A stretch of 64,000 nucleotides of DNA, from the NCBI GenBank assembly GCA_934098565.1, contig CAKOON010000004.1, positions 62,001-126,000 on the forward strand. The letters are read 5' to 3'. Positions 52,755 through 61,246 of the stretch are shown here, piece by piece. Every line of letters starts with the position of its first letter. Within the stretch, counting starts at the first letter, position 1. The DNA is from an uncultured Bacilli bacterium. Lineage in GTDB: Bacteria; Bacillota_I; Bacilli_A; RF39; UBA660. The position numbers and the translations under genes are program-made. The notes under the pieces were generated by a model. That model did no database searches and was not told the DNA's origin. It saw only the letters and a list, made by a program, of their open reading frames with translations.

Positions 52755-54104
52755 TCACTTTCCTAAACAGAAGTTACTAAACAATTCATCTAGTAATTCA
52801 TCTTTATATGTAGCGCCAATAATTTCACCTAAAATATCCCAACAAGAGCGAATATCAATTTCTAACATATCAACAGAGTATCCTTTATCTATATTAGTAA
52901 GAGCTGAATCTAAACTATTAAGAGCAATCTTAATTAAAGCCTTATGACGAGCATTAGTTGCATAGGTTGCATCATCGGTGCTTATTTGTTCTAAATTAAA
53001 TATTCTTTCAATTTCTTGTTTCAATGGTTCAATGCCATTTCTATTAACGGTATTACCAAATATGATATTTTCTCCAGTTAAATTTATTTTCTTTGGTAAA
53101 TCATTTTTATTAATAAAGATAATATGATTCTTTGGCTTAACTAATTCAACTAATTCCTTATCATCGGCGTTTAATTCTTCATTATTATTTAAAACTAAAA
53201 TAATTAAATCAGCCTCATTTAAAATCTTCTTACTTTTATCAACCCCGATTTTTTCTACTTCATCAGTAGTATTTCTGATACCAGCAGTGTCAATAAAATT
53301 GATTTTAATGCCATTAAGAATAGTTGATCCTTCAATGGAGTCTCTAGTAGTTCCCGCAACGTTGGTAACTATAGCTTTATCTTCTTCTAAAAAGGTATTT
53401 AAGAGACTTGATTTACCAACATTAGGGCGCCCAATTAAGCAGATATCAATGCCATCTTTAATAATTTTAGCATCATCAGCTTTTTTTAAAAGACAATTTA
53501 GTTTTTCTTTAATTGTTAATAATTTAGTTTTTAAGACATTTAAAGTAATATCTTCAGCATCTTCATACTCAGGGTAATCAATATTTACTTCAATATTAGC
53601 AATTAAGCTCATTATATCTTTTCTTATTTCTGTAATAAAATTTCTTAAACATCCCGTTAGTTGATTGACAGATAATTGTAAAGCTTTATCAGTTGTGGAA
53701 TTAATAATGTCTTCAATCGCTTCAGCTTCAGTTAAATCAATGCGACCATTTAAGAAAGCTCGTTTAGTAAATTCTCCAGGAAGAGCAAGACGAGCACCAT
53801 TTACTAAGCATAACTCTAAAACTTTATTAGTAGAAGCAATGCCACCGTGAGTATTTATTTCCACAATGTCTTCAGTTGTATAAGTTTTAGGAGCCAACAT
53901 GACGGAAACCAAGACTTCATCAACAATATTTTTTTTCTCATCAATTATATACCCATGATTAATGGTATGGCTAGAAACTTTAGTAAGGTCTTTACCTTTA
54001 AATATTTTACTGACTATAGATAAAGATTTGAGGCCACTAAGTCTTATAATCGAAATAGCGCCAATGCCTTTGGCTGTTGATATAGCGACAATTGTATCTT
54101 CCAT
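52755..54104 (-). CDS. mnmE: tRNA modification GTPase MnmE
   Basis: The 449-residue protein has an N-terminal tetrahydrofolate-binding domain, helical domain and inserted GTPase. G motifs are GRPNVGKSSLLN, the DxxG in FIDTAGIR, and INKND. The protein ends in the essential C-terminal FCLGK Cys motif. It partners MnmG. ATG at 54104 follows GAAAGGA. Confidence 0.97.
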   Translation of the reverse strand: MEDTIVAISTAKGIGAISIIRLSGLKSLSIVSKIFKGKDLTKVSSHTINHGYIIDEKKNIVDEVLVSVMLAPKTYTTEDIVEINTHGGIASTNKVLELCLVNGARLALPGEFTKRAFLNGRIDLTEAEAIEDIINSTTDKALQLSVNQLTGCLRNFITEIRKDIMSLIANIEVNIDYPEYEDAEDITLNVLKTKLLTIKEKLNCLLKKADDAKIIKDGIDICLIGRPNVGKSSLLNTFLEEDKAIVTNVAGTTRDSIEGSTILNGIKINFIDTAGIRNTTDEVEKIGVDKSKKILNEADLIILVLNNNEELNADDKELVELVKPKNHIIFINKNDLPKKINLTGENIIFGNTVNRNGIEPLKQEIERIFNLEQISTDDATYATNARHKALIKIALNSLDSALTNIDKGYSVDMLEIDIRSCWDILGEIIGATYKDELLDELFSNFCLGK

Positions 54105-54181
54105 ATATTTATTTTCCTTTCTAATTTTGGATATTTTTCCTTGACTAATTTAATGATATCATAAATTTTACCTGAAGTGGT

Positions 54182-54239
54182 CGCCTAAAAAGCGACAATT
54201 AACTTTTTAGAAATTTTTTCCATATCGGTTTGTATTATA
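54182..54239 (-). promoter_or_regulatory. mnmE promoter -10 and leader hairpin
   Basis: On the minus strand, TGCTATAAT (extended -10, TATAAT at 54239-54234) is followed about 35 bases later by a GTCGC/GCGAC hairpin (about 54182-54198). The hairpin lacks a T-run, so it is a 5' leader structure rather than a terminator. Together with the jag terminator this accounts for the 54104-54286 gap. Confidence 0.5.
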
Positions 54240-54269
54240 GCATAGAAATAAAGACTTGAATGATTTTTT

Positions 54270-54294
54270 GCAAAAAAAAGAAGAACTAGTCTTC
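54270..54294 (-). terminator. Terminator of jag
   Basis: GAAGA and TCTTC arms around CTAGT are followed by T8 on the minus strand, overlapping the jag stop. Confidence 0.6.
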
Positions 54295-54774
54295 AACATA
54301 ATTAACAACAATATGACGATTTGGTTCTTCGCCAACAGAGATAGTAGAAAGATTAGCTTCTTCTTTTAAAGCATTGTGAATAATACGACGTTCATAAGAA
54401 TTCATGTTATCTAATTCAACACTGCGCTTAGTTTTCTTTACTTCAGTAGCAATTTTTTTTGCTAAATTAACTAAATTTTCTTCACGTTGTTCTTGATAAT
54501 TATTAACATTTAAAATAATATTGGGATAGACTTTTAAAGCTTCATAAGTGTGTTTACAAGTAAGTAGCTGTAAAGCCTTTAAAGTACGACCATAGGCTCC
54601 GATTAAAATGGAGTTGTTATTAGAATTCATATTAATCATTATTTGATTATTATTAAACTTAGTCGTAATTGTAGTTTTTAAACCCATATTTTTTAAAATG
54701 GTGTCAAGATATTCGATTACACATGCTGATATTTCTTCTAAGTTATCCACAGTTTTATTTACTTCTTCATTCAT
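54286..54774 (-). CDS. jag: Jag/KhpB-like RNA-binding protein (KH + R3H)
   Basis: The 162-residue protein has a KH domain whose loop is SILIGAYGRTLKALQ (about 75-95) and an R3H domain at the end (NSYERRIIHNALKEE). The Jag_N domain found in most homologues (about 50 residues) is missing, so this is a short form. KhpB/Jag binds RNA with KhpA and influences cell elongation in Bacillota. It follows yidC with stop and start adjoining. Confidence 0.88.
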   Translation of the reverse strand: MNEEVNKTVDNLEEISACVIEYLDTILKNMGLKTTITTKFNNNQIMINMNSNNNSILIGAYGRTLKALQLLTCKHTYEALKVYPNIILNVNNYQEQREENLVNLAKKIATEVKKTKRSVELDNMNSYERRIIHNALKEEANLSTISVGEEPNRHIVVNYVED

Positions 54775-55719
54775 TTATTTAGCCTCTTTCATTTTTTTCA
54801 TGATAAAGTTTTGACAAATACCAAAGACATTGTTAACAATCCAATAAAGAGCTAAAGCTGTTGGTAAAGATAGAGATGCAAGTGAAATCATAAACGTCAT
54901 AATATAAGTCATCGTTTTGGCTTGACGCATCATTTCGTTATTGCCATCTTGAGGTTGACTAGCCATAGCTTGTTTAAATGAGAAGAAAGTACTTAATGCG
55001 ATTAAAACTAATAAAATAATATAGAGATAGTTGCCACTAGCTAAAGCTTTACTTGGAGTCATACCTAAATTCATATTCAATAAAGTTCCTTCAAAGATAG
55101 CAGGTACACGGTTAATAGCTTCTAAAAAGGCAAATAGTAACGGTAATTGAATTAAAGAAGTTAGGCAACTCGTAGCAGGATTAATATTGTACTTACGGTA
55201 AATCATCATCATTTCTTGAGATTTTTGCATCATTGCTTCATTATCAGTACGATTAGCATATTTAGTTTCAAGTTTATTTAACTCTTTACTAGCCTTTTTC
55301 ATGTTTTCTGATTGAGACATAGTGTTCTTGGTTAGTGGAATTAAAATGCATCTGATCAAAATACTGATAATAATTACTGAAAGACCGTAGTTTTTAACAA
55401 TTTCTCCTAATTTAAGAATTAACCAAGCCAATGGTTTAACAAAGATACTTTCCCATAAACTTTGATATTTGATGTCAGTAGGTTTAAAATCATTGCATGC
55501 TGGTAAATCTTCTAGCTTTGTTGTTAATTTGTCATTGTTTTCTTCATAAATTTTATAAAGTTCTTCACTAGTTGGTTTACATAAAATGTTAGCAGTTAGA
55601 GTTTGGCCAGTTGTTTCGTTGATAACTTGTTTATTGTTATCATCTTTAACATATTTAGTACAACCGACAGTTAAAAACATCATGAGAGTTAAGATAGTAA
55701 TTTTTAATTTCTTGTTCAT
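54775..55719 (-). CDS. yidC: Membrane protein insertase YidC/SpoIIIJ
   Basis: The 314-residue lipoprotein starts with a signal ending in FLTVGC, followed by five membrane helices with the 60KD_IMP core. SVIIISILIRCILIPLTKN carries the conserved Arg of the hydrophilic groove, and MMQKSQEMMMIYRKYNINP follows. YidC inserts proteins into the membrane; in spore formers SpoIIIJ is also needed for forespore development. It overlaps rnpA by 4 bases and abuts jag. Confidence 0.96.
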   Translation of the reverse strand: MNKKLKITILTLMMFLTVGCTKYVKDDNNKQVINETTGQTLTANILCKPTSEELYKIYEENNDKLTTKLEDLPACNDFKPTDIKYQSLWESIFVKPLAWLILKLGEIVKNYGLSVIIISILIRCILIPLTKNTMSQSENMKKASKELNKLETKYANRTDNEAMMQKSQEMMMIYRKYNINPATSCLTSLIQLPLLFAFLEAINRVPAIFEGTLLNMNLGMTPSKALASGNYLYIILLVLIALSTFFSFKQAMASQPQDGNNEMMRQAKTMTYIMTFMISLASLSLPTALALYWIVNNVFGICQNFIMKKMKEAK

Positions 55720-56042
55720 TTATTCTCCTTAATTAACTCTGTAAAATGGACTTCCAATTCTGTAAAATTTTTATTTTTACAAGAGTTCTTAATCATTATA
55801 ATATATTTAGTATCATTTTTGAATGATTTTTTGTATTTATCTACAAGACTTCGTACCTGTCTTTTGATTTTGTTTCTTTCGACTGCATTGCCAAAATTTT
55901 TTTTGATAGCTATTCCGAACTGTGGATAACTGTGTTGATAACGCTTTTTGTAGATTGTAAAACATTCATTGGTTAGAAATTTATGATTATGAATTATTTC
56001 TTGAAAGTCTTGGTTTTCTTTAACCATTTCTCTTCTTTTCAT
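55716..56042 (-). CDS. rnpA: Ribonuclease P protein component
   Basis: ATG at 56042 is chosen because AAGGAG lies 7 bases ahead; a longer frame to 56075 runs into the rpmH terminator. The 108-residue protein has the RNase P signature NAVERNKIKRQVRSLV and FGIAIKKNFG. It assists the RNase P RNA in processing tRNA 5' ends. The overlap with yidC suggests coupled translation. Confidence 0.95.
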   Translation of the reverse strand: MKRREMVKENQDFQEIIHNHKFLTNECFTIYKKRYQHSYPQFGIAIKKNFGNAVERNKIKRQVRSLVDKYKKSFKNDTKYIIMIKNSCKNKNFTELEVHFTELIKENK

Positions 56043-56064
56043 TGTTAACTCCTTACTATTTAAG

Positions 56065-56085
56065 GAAAAAACCACTTGGTAGTGG
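56065..56085 (-). terminator. Terminator/attenuator between rpmH and rnpA
   Basis: CCACT and AGTGG arms around a 4-base loop are followed by T6 on the minus strand, immediately after the rpmH stop. It would let rpmH be transcribed more than rnpA-yidC-jag. Confidence 0.75.
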
Positions 56086-56086
56086 C

Positions 56087-56209
56087 TTACTTACATAATA
56101 CTTTACGTCCTTTTTTTCTTCTTGATTTAAGAATATTGCTTTCTTTTCTTGCAAAGAAACCATGTTTTTTAGCTTTTTTGCGTTGATTTGGTTGATAAGT
56201 TCTTTTCAT
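56087..56209 (-). CDS. rpmH: 50S ribosomal protein L34
   Basis: The 40-residue protein reads MKRTYQPNQRKKAKKHGFF and ends SRRKKGRKVLCK, diagnostic of L34. It is four residues shorter than the usual 44 in the loop between the two conserved blocks. GGAGGTG lies just ahead of the ATG. It is the first gene of the minus-strand cluster next to oriC. Confidence 0.96.
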   Translation of the reverse strand: MKRTYQPNQRKKAKKHGFFARKESNILKSRRKKGRKVLCK

Positions 56210-56240
56210 TTTGACACCTCCACATCTAATTAGCAAAGTT

Positions 56241-56270
56241 ATTATAATAAATATTTCTAGAAATTGTCAA
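56241..56270 (-). promoter_or_regulatory. Promoter of rpmH
   Basis: On the minus strand: -35 TTGACA (56270-56265), an 18-base spacer, and -10 TATAAT (56246-56241), both perfect hexamers, about 32 bases before the rpmH ATG. Confidence 0.85.
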
Positions 56271-56300
56271 GGTTTTATAGTCTTTAGATGTTTTTTTAAG

Positions 56301-56807
56301 TTATCCACAATTTTGATGTCTATTATTATTATTTATATATATTCATCATAATAATACTGTTGATATGTTGATAACTTTTTTAAATTTGCCTAAAGTACGC
56401 CAAAAAGTTGCCACTTTTAACTGTGGATAACTTTTAATTTATCCACAGTTTGGGTGTTGATAAATTAAATTTTGGGTGTTGAAGAGGCAAAATTTTGTCA
56501 AAATTCGACAAAAAATGGTTAAAAAAAAGTGTCAAGTTTTAGTGTCAAGTAAAAAGTTATCCACAGTTTTGCATAATTTTAAGTCATTTTTTAACAGTTA
56601 TCCACAGCTTTAATCGCCTATAATTACTGGGGTTGAAGCAGTTATCCACATTATCAACATGTACTATGTATATAGTTATCCACATGTTGATAACTAAAAA
56701 TAGACTTTACCTGTGGATAACTTAAAAATTTCCCAGAATTCAGCCAAAAAAGCTGTGGATAAGCTGTTGATAACTTGTGGATAGATTGTTGATAAATCTG
56801 TGGATAA
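56301..56807. other. oriC: Chromosomal replication origin oriC (DnaA-box region)
   Basis: The rpmH-dnaA gap holds ten perfect 9-mer DnaA boxes (TTATCCACA or its complement). They start at 56301, 56422, 56439, 56557, 56598, 56642, 56676, 56712, 56754 and 56799; one variant (TGTGGATAG) starts at 56776. Boxes occur in both orientations: the forward ones dominate toward rpmH and all those from 56712 on are reversed toward dnaA. AT-rich tracts and repeated TGTTGATAA-like sites lie between. The dnaA-dnaN gap is only about 20 bases, so the unwinding element must lie in this upstream region. Gene polarity changes here, supporting bidirectional initiation. Confidence 0.93.
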
Positions 56808-56836
56808 CTTTAATGCGCAAAAAAAGAAAAAAGTGC

Positions 56837-56865
56837 TTTACTAAATTAGGGGGATGTTATAAAAT
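56837..56865 (+). promoter_or_regulatory. Promoter of dnaA
   Basis: -35 TTTACT (56837-56842), a 17-base spacer, and -10 TAAAAT (56860-56865). It lies just downstream of the last DnaA boxes, allowing autorepression. Confidence 0.55.
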
Positions 56866-56901
56866 AATTGTTGATTATTGGTTGTGAGCGGGGTGATAGT
56901 T

Positions 56902-58257
56902 TTGAAATCGAAGGATTTATGGAACTGCTTTCTTGCTAAATTGCAGGAAAAAATGAATCCAATATCCTTTAATACATGGTTTAAACCGTTAAAGTTGCAA
57001 GAATTAAATACTAAAGATAGCAAAATTATTATCGAAGTTCCAATGGGGGTTCATAAAACAACTTTAGAAACTAGTTGGCATCAAGTTATTGAAGAAACTT
57101 TGCTGGAAATAACGGGAAGTACTTATGAAGTTATTTATACTTTAGAGAAAAAAGAAGATGCCATTGATGATAATAAGACAAATAAATCTAGTAAAGATAA
57201 GAAGGAAGAAGTTTTTGTTACTAATTTAAAGAAAGAATTTACTTTTGATAATTTTGTGACTGGGGATACTAACAAGTTTGCCAAGACGGCTGCAGTAGCC
57301 GTTGCCGAAGCACCAGGTAAAATTTATAATCCTTTATTTATGTATGGTAAGAGTGGTGTTGGCAAGACTCATTTAATGCATGCGATTGGAAATTATATTA
57401 CAGAGCATTCTAATTTAAAGGTTTTATATACAACTAGTGATAGTTTTAAGGATGATTATACCAATATTGCTGGTGGGGGTAATGATAATTCTTTTGAGAG
57501 AGCAGAATATTTTAAAAATAAGTATCGAGATGTTGATGTATTATTAATAGATGACATTCAATTCTTGGTGGGAGCAGAGAAGACTCAACAAGGATTTTTT
57601 CATACATTTAATGAACTTCATGATAAGAATAAGCAGATTATTATTACTTCGGATAGGTCACCGGAAGATTTAAAGCTTTTAGAAGAAAGGCTTCGTAGTA
57701 GATTTACCTGGGGGCTACCAGTTGATATTTATCCACCAGATTATGAACTTCGCTGTCGAATAATTCGTGATAAAATCAGATATTTGTCGTTAGCTAATAT
57801 GATGTCTGATGATGTTATTAATTATATTGCTAATTCTTGTGATACTGATGTTCGAGAAATTGAGGGTGCTATAAATAGATTGCAAGCTTATACGGCTGTT
57901 TATGCTCCAAGTACAGTGACTCTTGATTTTGCAATGGAAGCATTAGGTGACTATGTTAATAATAATATTTATTCTATTAGTAATATAACGGTTGTTCAAA
58001 AGGCAGTTGCAGATTACTATGGCATCACGGTTGAGGCATTAAAGGGTAAGAAAAAGTCAAAAAATATTGCTTATCCGCGGATGCTTGGAATGTATATGGC
58101 TAGAATTATGACTAATGAGTCTTTTCCAAGAATTGGTTTAGAATTTGGCGGTAGAGACCATTCGACAGTTATTCATGCTGTTGATAAAATAGAAGAAGAT
58201 TTAAAGGATAATAAACAATTACAAGAAATAATAAATGAAATTAAGTCAAAAATTTAA
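56902..58257 (+). CDS. dnaA: Chromosomal replication initiator DnaA
   Basis: TTG at 56902 is chosen because GGGGTGAT lies 4 bases ahead; upstream in-frame codons have no such site. The 451-residue protein has domain I at its N terminus, then AAA+ motifs GKSGVGKTHLMHAI and VLLIDDIQFLVG. Domain IV has the DnaA signature GGRDHSTVIHAVDKIEE. It binds the boxes just upstream and opens the origin. TTG initiation could limit its level. Confidence 0.98.
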   Translation: MKSKDLWNCFLAKLQEKMNPISFNTWFKPLKLQELNTKDSKIIIEVPMGVHKTTLETSWHQVIEETLLEITGSTYEVIYTLEKKEDAIDDNKTNKSSKDKKEEVFVTNLKKEFTFDNFVTGDTNKFAKTAAVAVAEAPGKIYNPLFMYGKSGVGKTHLMHAIGNYITEHSNLKVLYTTSDSFKDDYTNIAGGGNDNSFERAEYFKNKYRDVDVLLIDDIQFLVGAEKTQQGFFHTFNELHDKNKQIIITSDRSPEDLKLLEERLRSRFTWGLPVDIYPPDYELRCRIIRDKIRYLSLANMMSDDVINYIANSCDTDVREIEGAINRLQAYTAVYAPSTVTLDFAMEALGDYVNNNIYSISNITVVQKAVADYYGITVEALKGKKKSKNIAYPRMLGMYMARIMTNESFPRIGLEFGGRDHSTVIHAVDKIEEDLKDNKQLQEIINEIKSKI

Positions 58258-58277
58258 AATATAAGGAGAAATTAATT

Positions 58278-59396
58278 ATGAAATTTACAATTGATAAGAG
58301 TGTAATATTAGAAAGTTTGATGAATGTAGCAAGAGCTATTTCTACTAAGAATGTTATACCAATATTAAATGGTATTAAGTTTAAAATGACTGAAGAGGGG
58401 TTATATTTAACCGCTAGTGATTCAGAGTTAACAATTAAATCTTTTATAGATAAGAAAGATATTAAAAATGTCGAAGCCACGGGGAATATTATTATTCAAA
58501 GTAAGTTTATTGTGGATATTATTAGAAAAATGCCTAGTGATATTATTGATTTTGAAGTGGTTGATGGCTTAAAAATCAGGTTAACCAGTGGAACTAGTGA
58601 ATGCAGTTTGAATTGTCTTGATTCTTCAGAATATCCAACAATTGATTTAGAAACCCATAAAGTTCCTATTATGATAAATAGTATGTTATTTAAGAGTATT
58701 GTTAGTCAAACAGCTTTTGCTATTTCTACTCAAGAGTTAAGACCTTTACTTACTGGTTTAAACTTTAAGATAACAGGAAATATTTTAGAATGTATTGCCA
58801 CGGACTCATATCGTTTAGCGAAGAAGACTGTTACTTTGAGTGACGCAGCTGATAATGATGTTAATATTGTTATTCCAGGAAAAAATATTTTAGAACTAGA
58901 TAAAATTATAAATGATGATTTTGATATGGAACTTCATGTATTTAGTAATAAAGTATTATTTAAGTATAAGAATATTATTTTTCAAAGTAATTTGCTTGCT
59001 GGAAATTATCCTAATACAAATAATTTAATTCCTACTAGTTTTGAATATATGTTAAGTACTAATTTGAATGATTTTTATAATGCGATTGATAGAGCGTCTT
59101 TGGTTACGCAAAGTAAGGATAAAAATATTGTTAAGATGACTTTATCTGGGAAGAAGCTTGTTATTAATTCCTATGCTTCTGAGATTGGTAAAGTCGAAGA
59201 AACAATTGATGTCGAATGTAATGTTACAAACGATATTTCAATTTCTTTCAGTGCTAAATATATGTTAGAAGCTTTAAGAACATTTAAAGATGAAAATATT
59301 ATGATTTTGTTGAATGGTGATATTAAACCAATTGTTATTAAATCAACTGAAGATGAGACTTTAATTCAATTGATATTACCAATTAAGACTTATTAA
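58278..59396 (+). CDS. dnaN: DNA polymerase III beta sliding clamp
   Basis: The 372-residue length and three-domain repeat fit DnaN. Typical blocks are ATDSYRLAKKTV, GKNILELDKII and the C-terminal DETLIQLILPIKTY, corresponding to the clamp's hydrophobic pocket end. The clamp encircles DNA and tethers the replicative polymerase. It follows dnaA by 20 bases with an AAGGAG site. Confidence 0.98.
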   Translation: MKFTIDKSVILESLMNVARAISTKNVIPILNGIKFKMTEEGLYLTASDSELTIKSFIDKKDIKNVEATGNIIIQSKFIVDIIRKMPSDIIDFEVVDGLKIRLTSGTSECSLNCLDSSEYPTIDLETHKVPIMINSMLFKSIVSQTAFAISTQELRPLLTGLNFKITGNILECIATDSYRLAKKTVTLSDAADNDVNIVIPGKNILELDKIINDDFDMELHVFSNKVLFKYKNIIFQSNLLAGNYPNTNNLIPTSFEYMLSTNLNDFYNAIDRASLVTQSKDKNIVKMTLSGKKLVINSYASEIGKVEETIDVECNVTNDISISFSAKYMLEALRTFKDENIMILLNGDIKPIVIKSTEDETLIQLILPIKTY

Positions 59397-59405
59397 AATT
59401 AAATT

Positions 59406-59430
59406 AACTGGTTAAAAGCCAGTTTTTTTG
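59406..59430 (+). terminator. Terminator after dnaN
   Basis: AACTGG and CCAGTT arms are followed by T7. It separates dnaA-dnaN from the comK-like and recF genes. Confidence 0.75.
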
Positions 59431-59574
59431 TGTTTTAAAGAGCTATTGTTAATAGTAAATTAGATTAGCTATTGTTTTTTTTACCAGTTTCTGCCAATTC
59501 GACAAATTTTGACAATATTCGACAAAGTTAAGTGCTAGAGTAGGAGCAAATTTATTTGCAGAAGGGGGATTTTT

Positions 59575-60039
59575 ATGAATAAATTGTATGCAATAAATGA
59601 AGAAACATTATATTTAGAAGGGGTTACTTCGATTGATGGAAGAGTCGTTTCAAGAATATATGATGAAAGAGGGATTTCTAATAGTAATATTACACCAACT
59701 GAGATAATTAGATATGGTTGTGAGTACTTTGGATCTACTTTAGAAGGTCGACAACGAGGTACTTCTACCTTACTAGGAATAAAGCATAAGGTACCGGTAA
59801 TAGTTGAAGGAAGTTTAGAATTGATTTTCTTTCCAACTTGTTCTCCTAGAATTAAAGAATGTTCATGGGTATGCTTTAATAATATTATTTCTTATAAAAG
59901 GAATAACTATGGAACGGATGTTATCTTTAAAAATGGTAAAAAAATTACTATTGATATATCTTATGGTGTTTTTGAAAATCAATATATTCGTGCTACACGT
60001 TTAAAAGCTATCAATGATATGCGAAAATTACTAAAATAA
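59575..60039 (+). CDS. comK: ComK-family competence transcription factor
   Basis: The 154-residue protein matches ComK (PF06338). Diagnostic segments are CEYFGSTLEGRQRGTSTLLG, then KHKVPVIVEG, ELIFFPTCSPRIKECSWVC and the late NQYIRATRLKAIND. ComK is the master activator of DNA-uptake genes in Bacillus and relatives and binds AT-rich boxes. ATG at 59575 follows AGAAGGGGG. Its location between dnaN and recF is unusual; that place is normally held by a small S4-domain gene (yaaA). It has a terminator on each side, so it is a separate transcription unit. It fits the prepilin and ComEC-like genes elsewhere. Confidence 0.88.
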   Translation: MNKLYAINEETLYLEGVTSIDGRVVSRIYDERGISNSNITPTEIIRYGCEYFGSTLEGRQRGTSTLLGIKHKVPVIVEGSLELIFFPTCSPRIKECSWVCFNNIISYKRNNYGTDVIFKNGKKITIDISYGVFENQYIRATRLKAINDMRKLLK

Positions 60040-60040
60040 T

Positions 60041-60070
60041 GAAAATAGGCTATAAAAATGGTCTATTTTA
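60041..60070 (+). terminator. Terminator after the comK-like gene
   Basis: AAAATAG and CTATTTTA arms flank a loop directly after the stop codon. The T-run is short, so strength is uncertain. Confidence 0.5.
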
Positions 60071-60084
60071 TGTTATAATTTAAG

Positions 60085-60110
60085 TAGGTATATGGGTACT
60101 TGTATACCTA
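60085..60110 (+). promoter_or_regulatory. recF leader hairpin
   Basis: TAGGTATA and TATACCTA arms (8 bp, 10-base loop) lie between an extended -10 (TGTTATAAT, 60071-60079) and the recF start. With no T-run, it is a leader structure or an operator. Confidence 0.4.
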
Positions 60111-60145
60111 TTATTTTACTCTATATAGAAAATGAGGTACTTTAA

Positions 60146-61246
60146 ATGGAAGTAGTTAATCTGAAATTATTAAATTTTAGAAACTATGCTCGTTTAACTT
60201 TGAAATTTTCACCTAAATTGAATATCATTTATGGTGGTAATGGTAGTGGCAAAACCAATTTAATAGAGGCGATTTATGTTTTAGCATTAACCAAGTCTTT
60301 TCGGGGTAGTAATGAGAAAATCTTGATTAATAAAGATAAGAATTTAACTAAAATATCAGGGGACATATTAGATAGTAATAGTATAAATAAAGAATATCAG
60401 CTAATTGTATCTCTTGATGGAAAAGTGGCTAAAATAGATGGCAAAAGGCAAGGTAAACTTAGTGATTATGTTTCAAAAATTAATGTTGTTTTGTTTCATC
60501 CAGATTGTTTAAAAATTATTAAAGAAACACCTAGTATTAGAAGAGATAATCTTAATATTGATATTGCTCAGTTGGATAATAGTTATCTGAAATTGATTGG
60601 TGATTATCAAAAATTGTTAAGACAAAGAAATGCTTATTTAAAAGTTATGTATATGAATGTTAATAAGTCAGTAGATTATCTTAATATTTTAACTGATAAG
60701 TTGATAGAAGTTGGGATGAAGATTTATCAAAGAAGAAAAGCGTTTTTAGAGTATATTAACCAATATATAGGAAAGTATTATGAGAAAATTAGTGGTATAA
60801 GTACCTTGAGATTAAAGTATCACTCAGATTATGAAAATAGAGATTTTGCAGAATTAAAGAAAGTTTATGCTAAAAGTAGAGAAAGGGATATGTTGATTGG
60901 CAACACGACTTTAGGGGTCCATCATGATGATTATGATTTTTGCTTCGATGATGAATCCTTAAAAGATTTTGCTTCACAAGGTCAGCAAAAGAATGCTGTT
61001 ATTGCTTATAAGTTAGCGCTTATAAGGTGTTTTAAGGAGAAAAAAGGTGTGAAGCCGATTTTGATATTAGATGACCTTTTTAGTGAACTAGATAATGAGA
61101 AGATTAGTAATATTTTGACGACTATTGATGAAGATTTACAGACTTTTATAACTATTACGGATTTAGATAAACTACCTGATAGAATAAGGAATAACGAATG
61201 TAAAATTTATTTTTGCTCTGATGGTATGATAAGGGAGGACATATGA
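60146..61246 (+). CDS. recF: DNA replication and repair protein RecF
   Basis: The 366-residue SMC-like ATPase has Walker A GGNGSGKTNLIEAIY, a signature segment FASQGQQKNAVIAYKLA and Walker B PILILDDLFSELD. RecF loads RecA at gapped DNA with RecO and RecR. It overlaps gyrB by 4 bases (ATGA), indicating coupled translation. Confidence 0.97.
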   Translation: MEVVNLKLLNFRNYARLTLKFSPKLNIIYGGNGSGKTNLIEAIYVLALTKSFRGSNEKILINKDKNLTKISGDILDSNSINKEYQLIVSLDGKVAKIDGKRQGKLSDYVSKINVVLFHPDCLKIIKETPSIRRDNLNIDIAQLDNSYLKLIGDYQKLLRQRNAYLKVMYMNVNKSVDYLNILTDKLIEVGMKIYQRRKAFLEYINQYIGKYYEKISGISTLRLKYHSDYENRDFAELKKVYAKSRERDMLIGNTTLGVHHDDYDFCFDDESLKDFASQGQQKNAVIAYKLALIRCFKEKKGVKPILILDDLFSELDNEKISNILTTIDEDLQTFITITDLDKLPDRIRNNECKIYFCSDGMIREDI

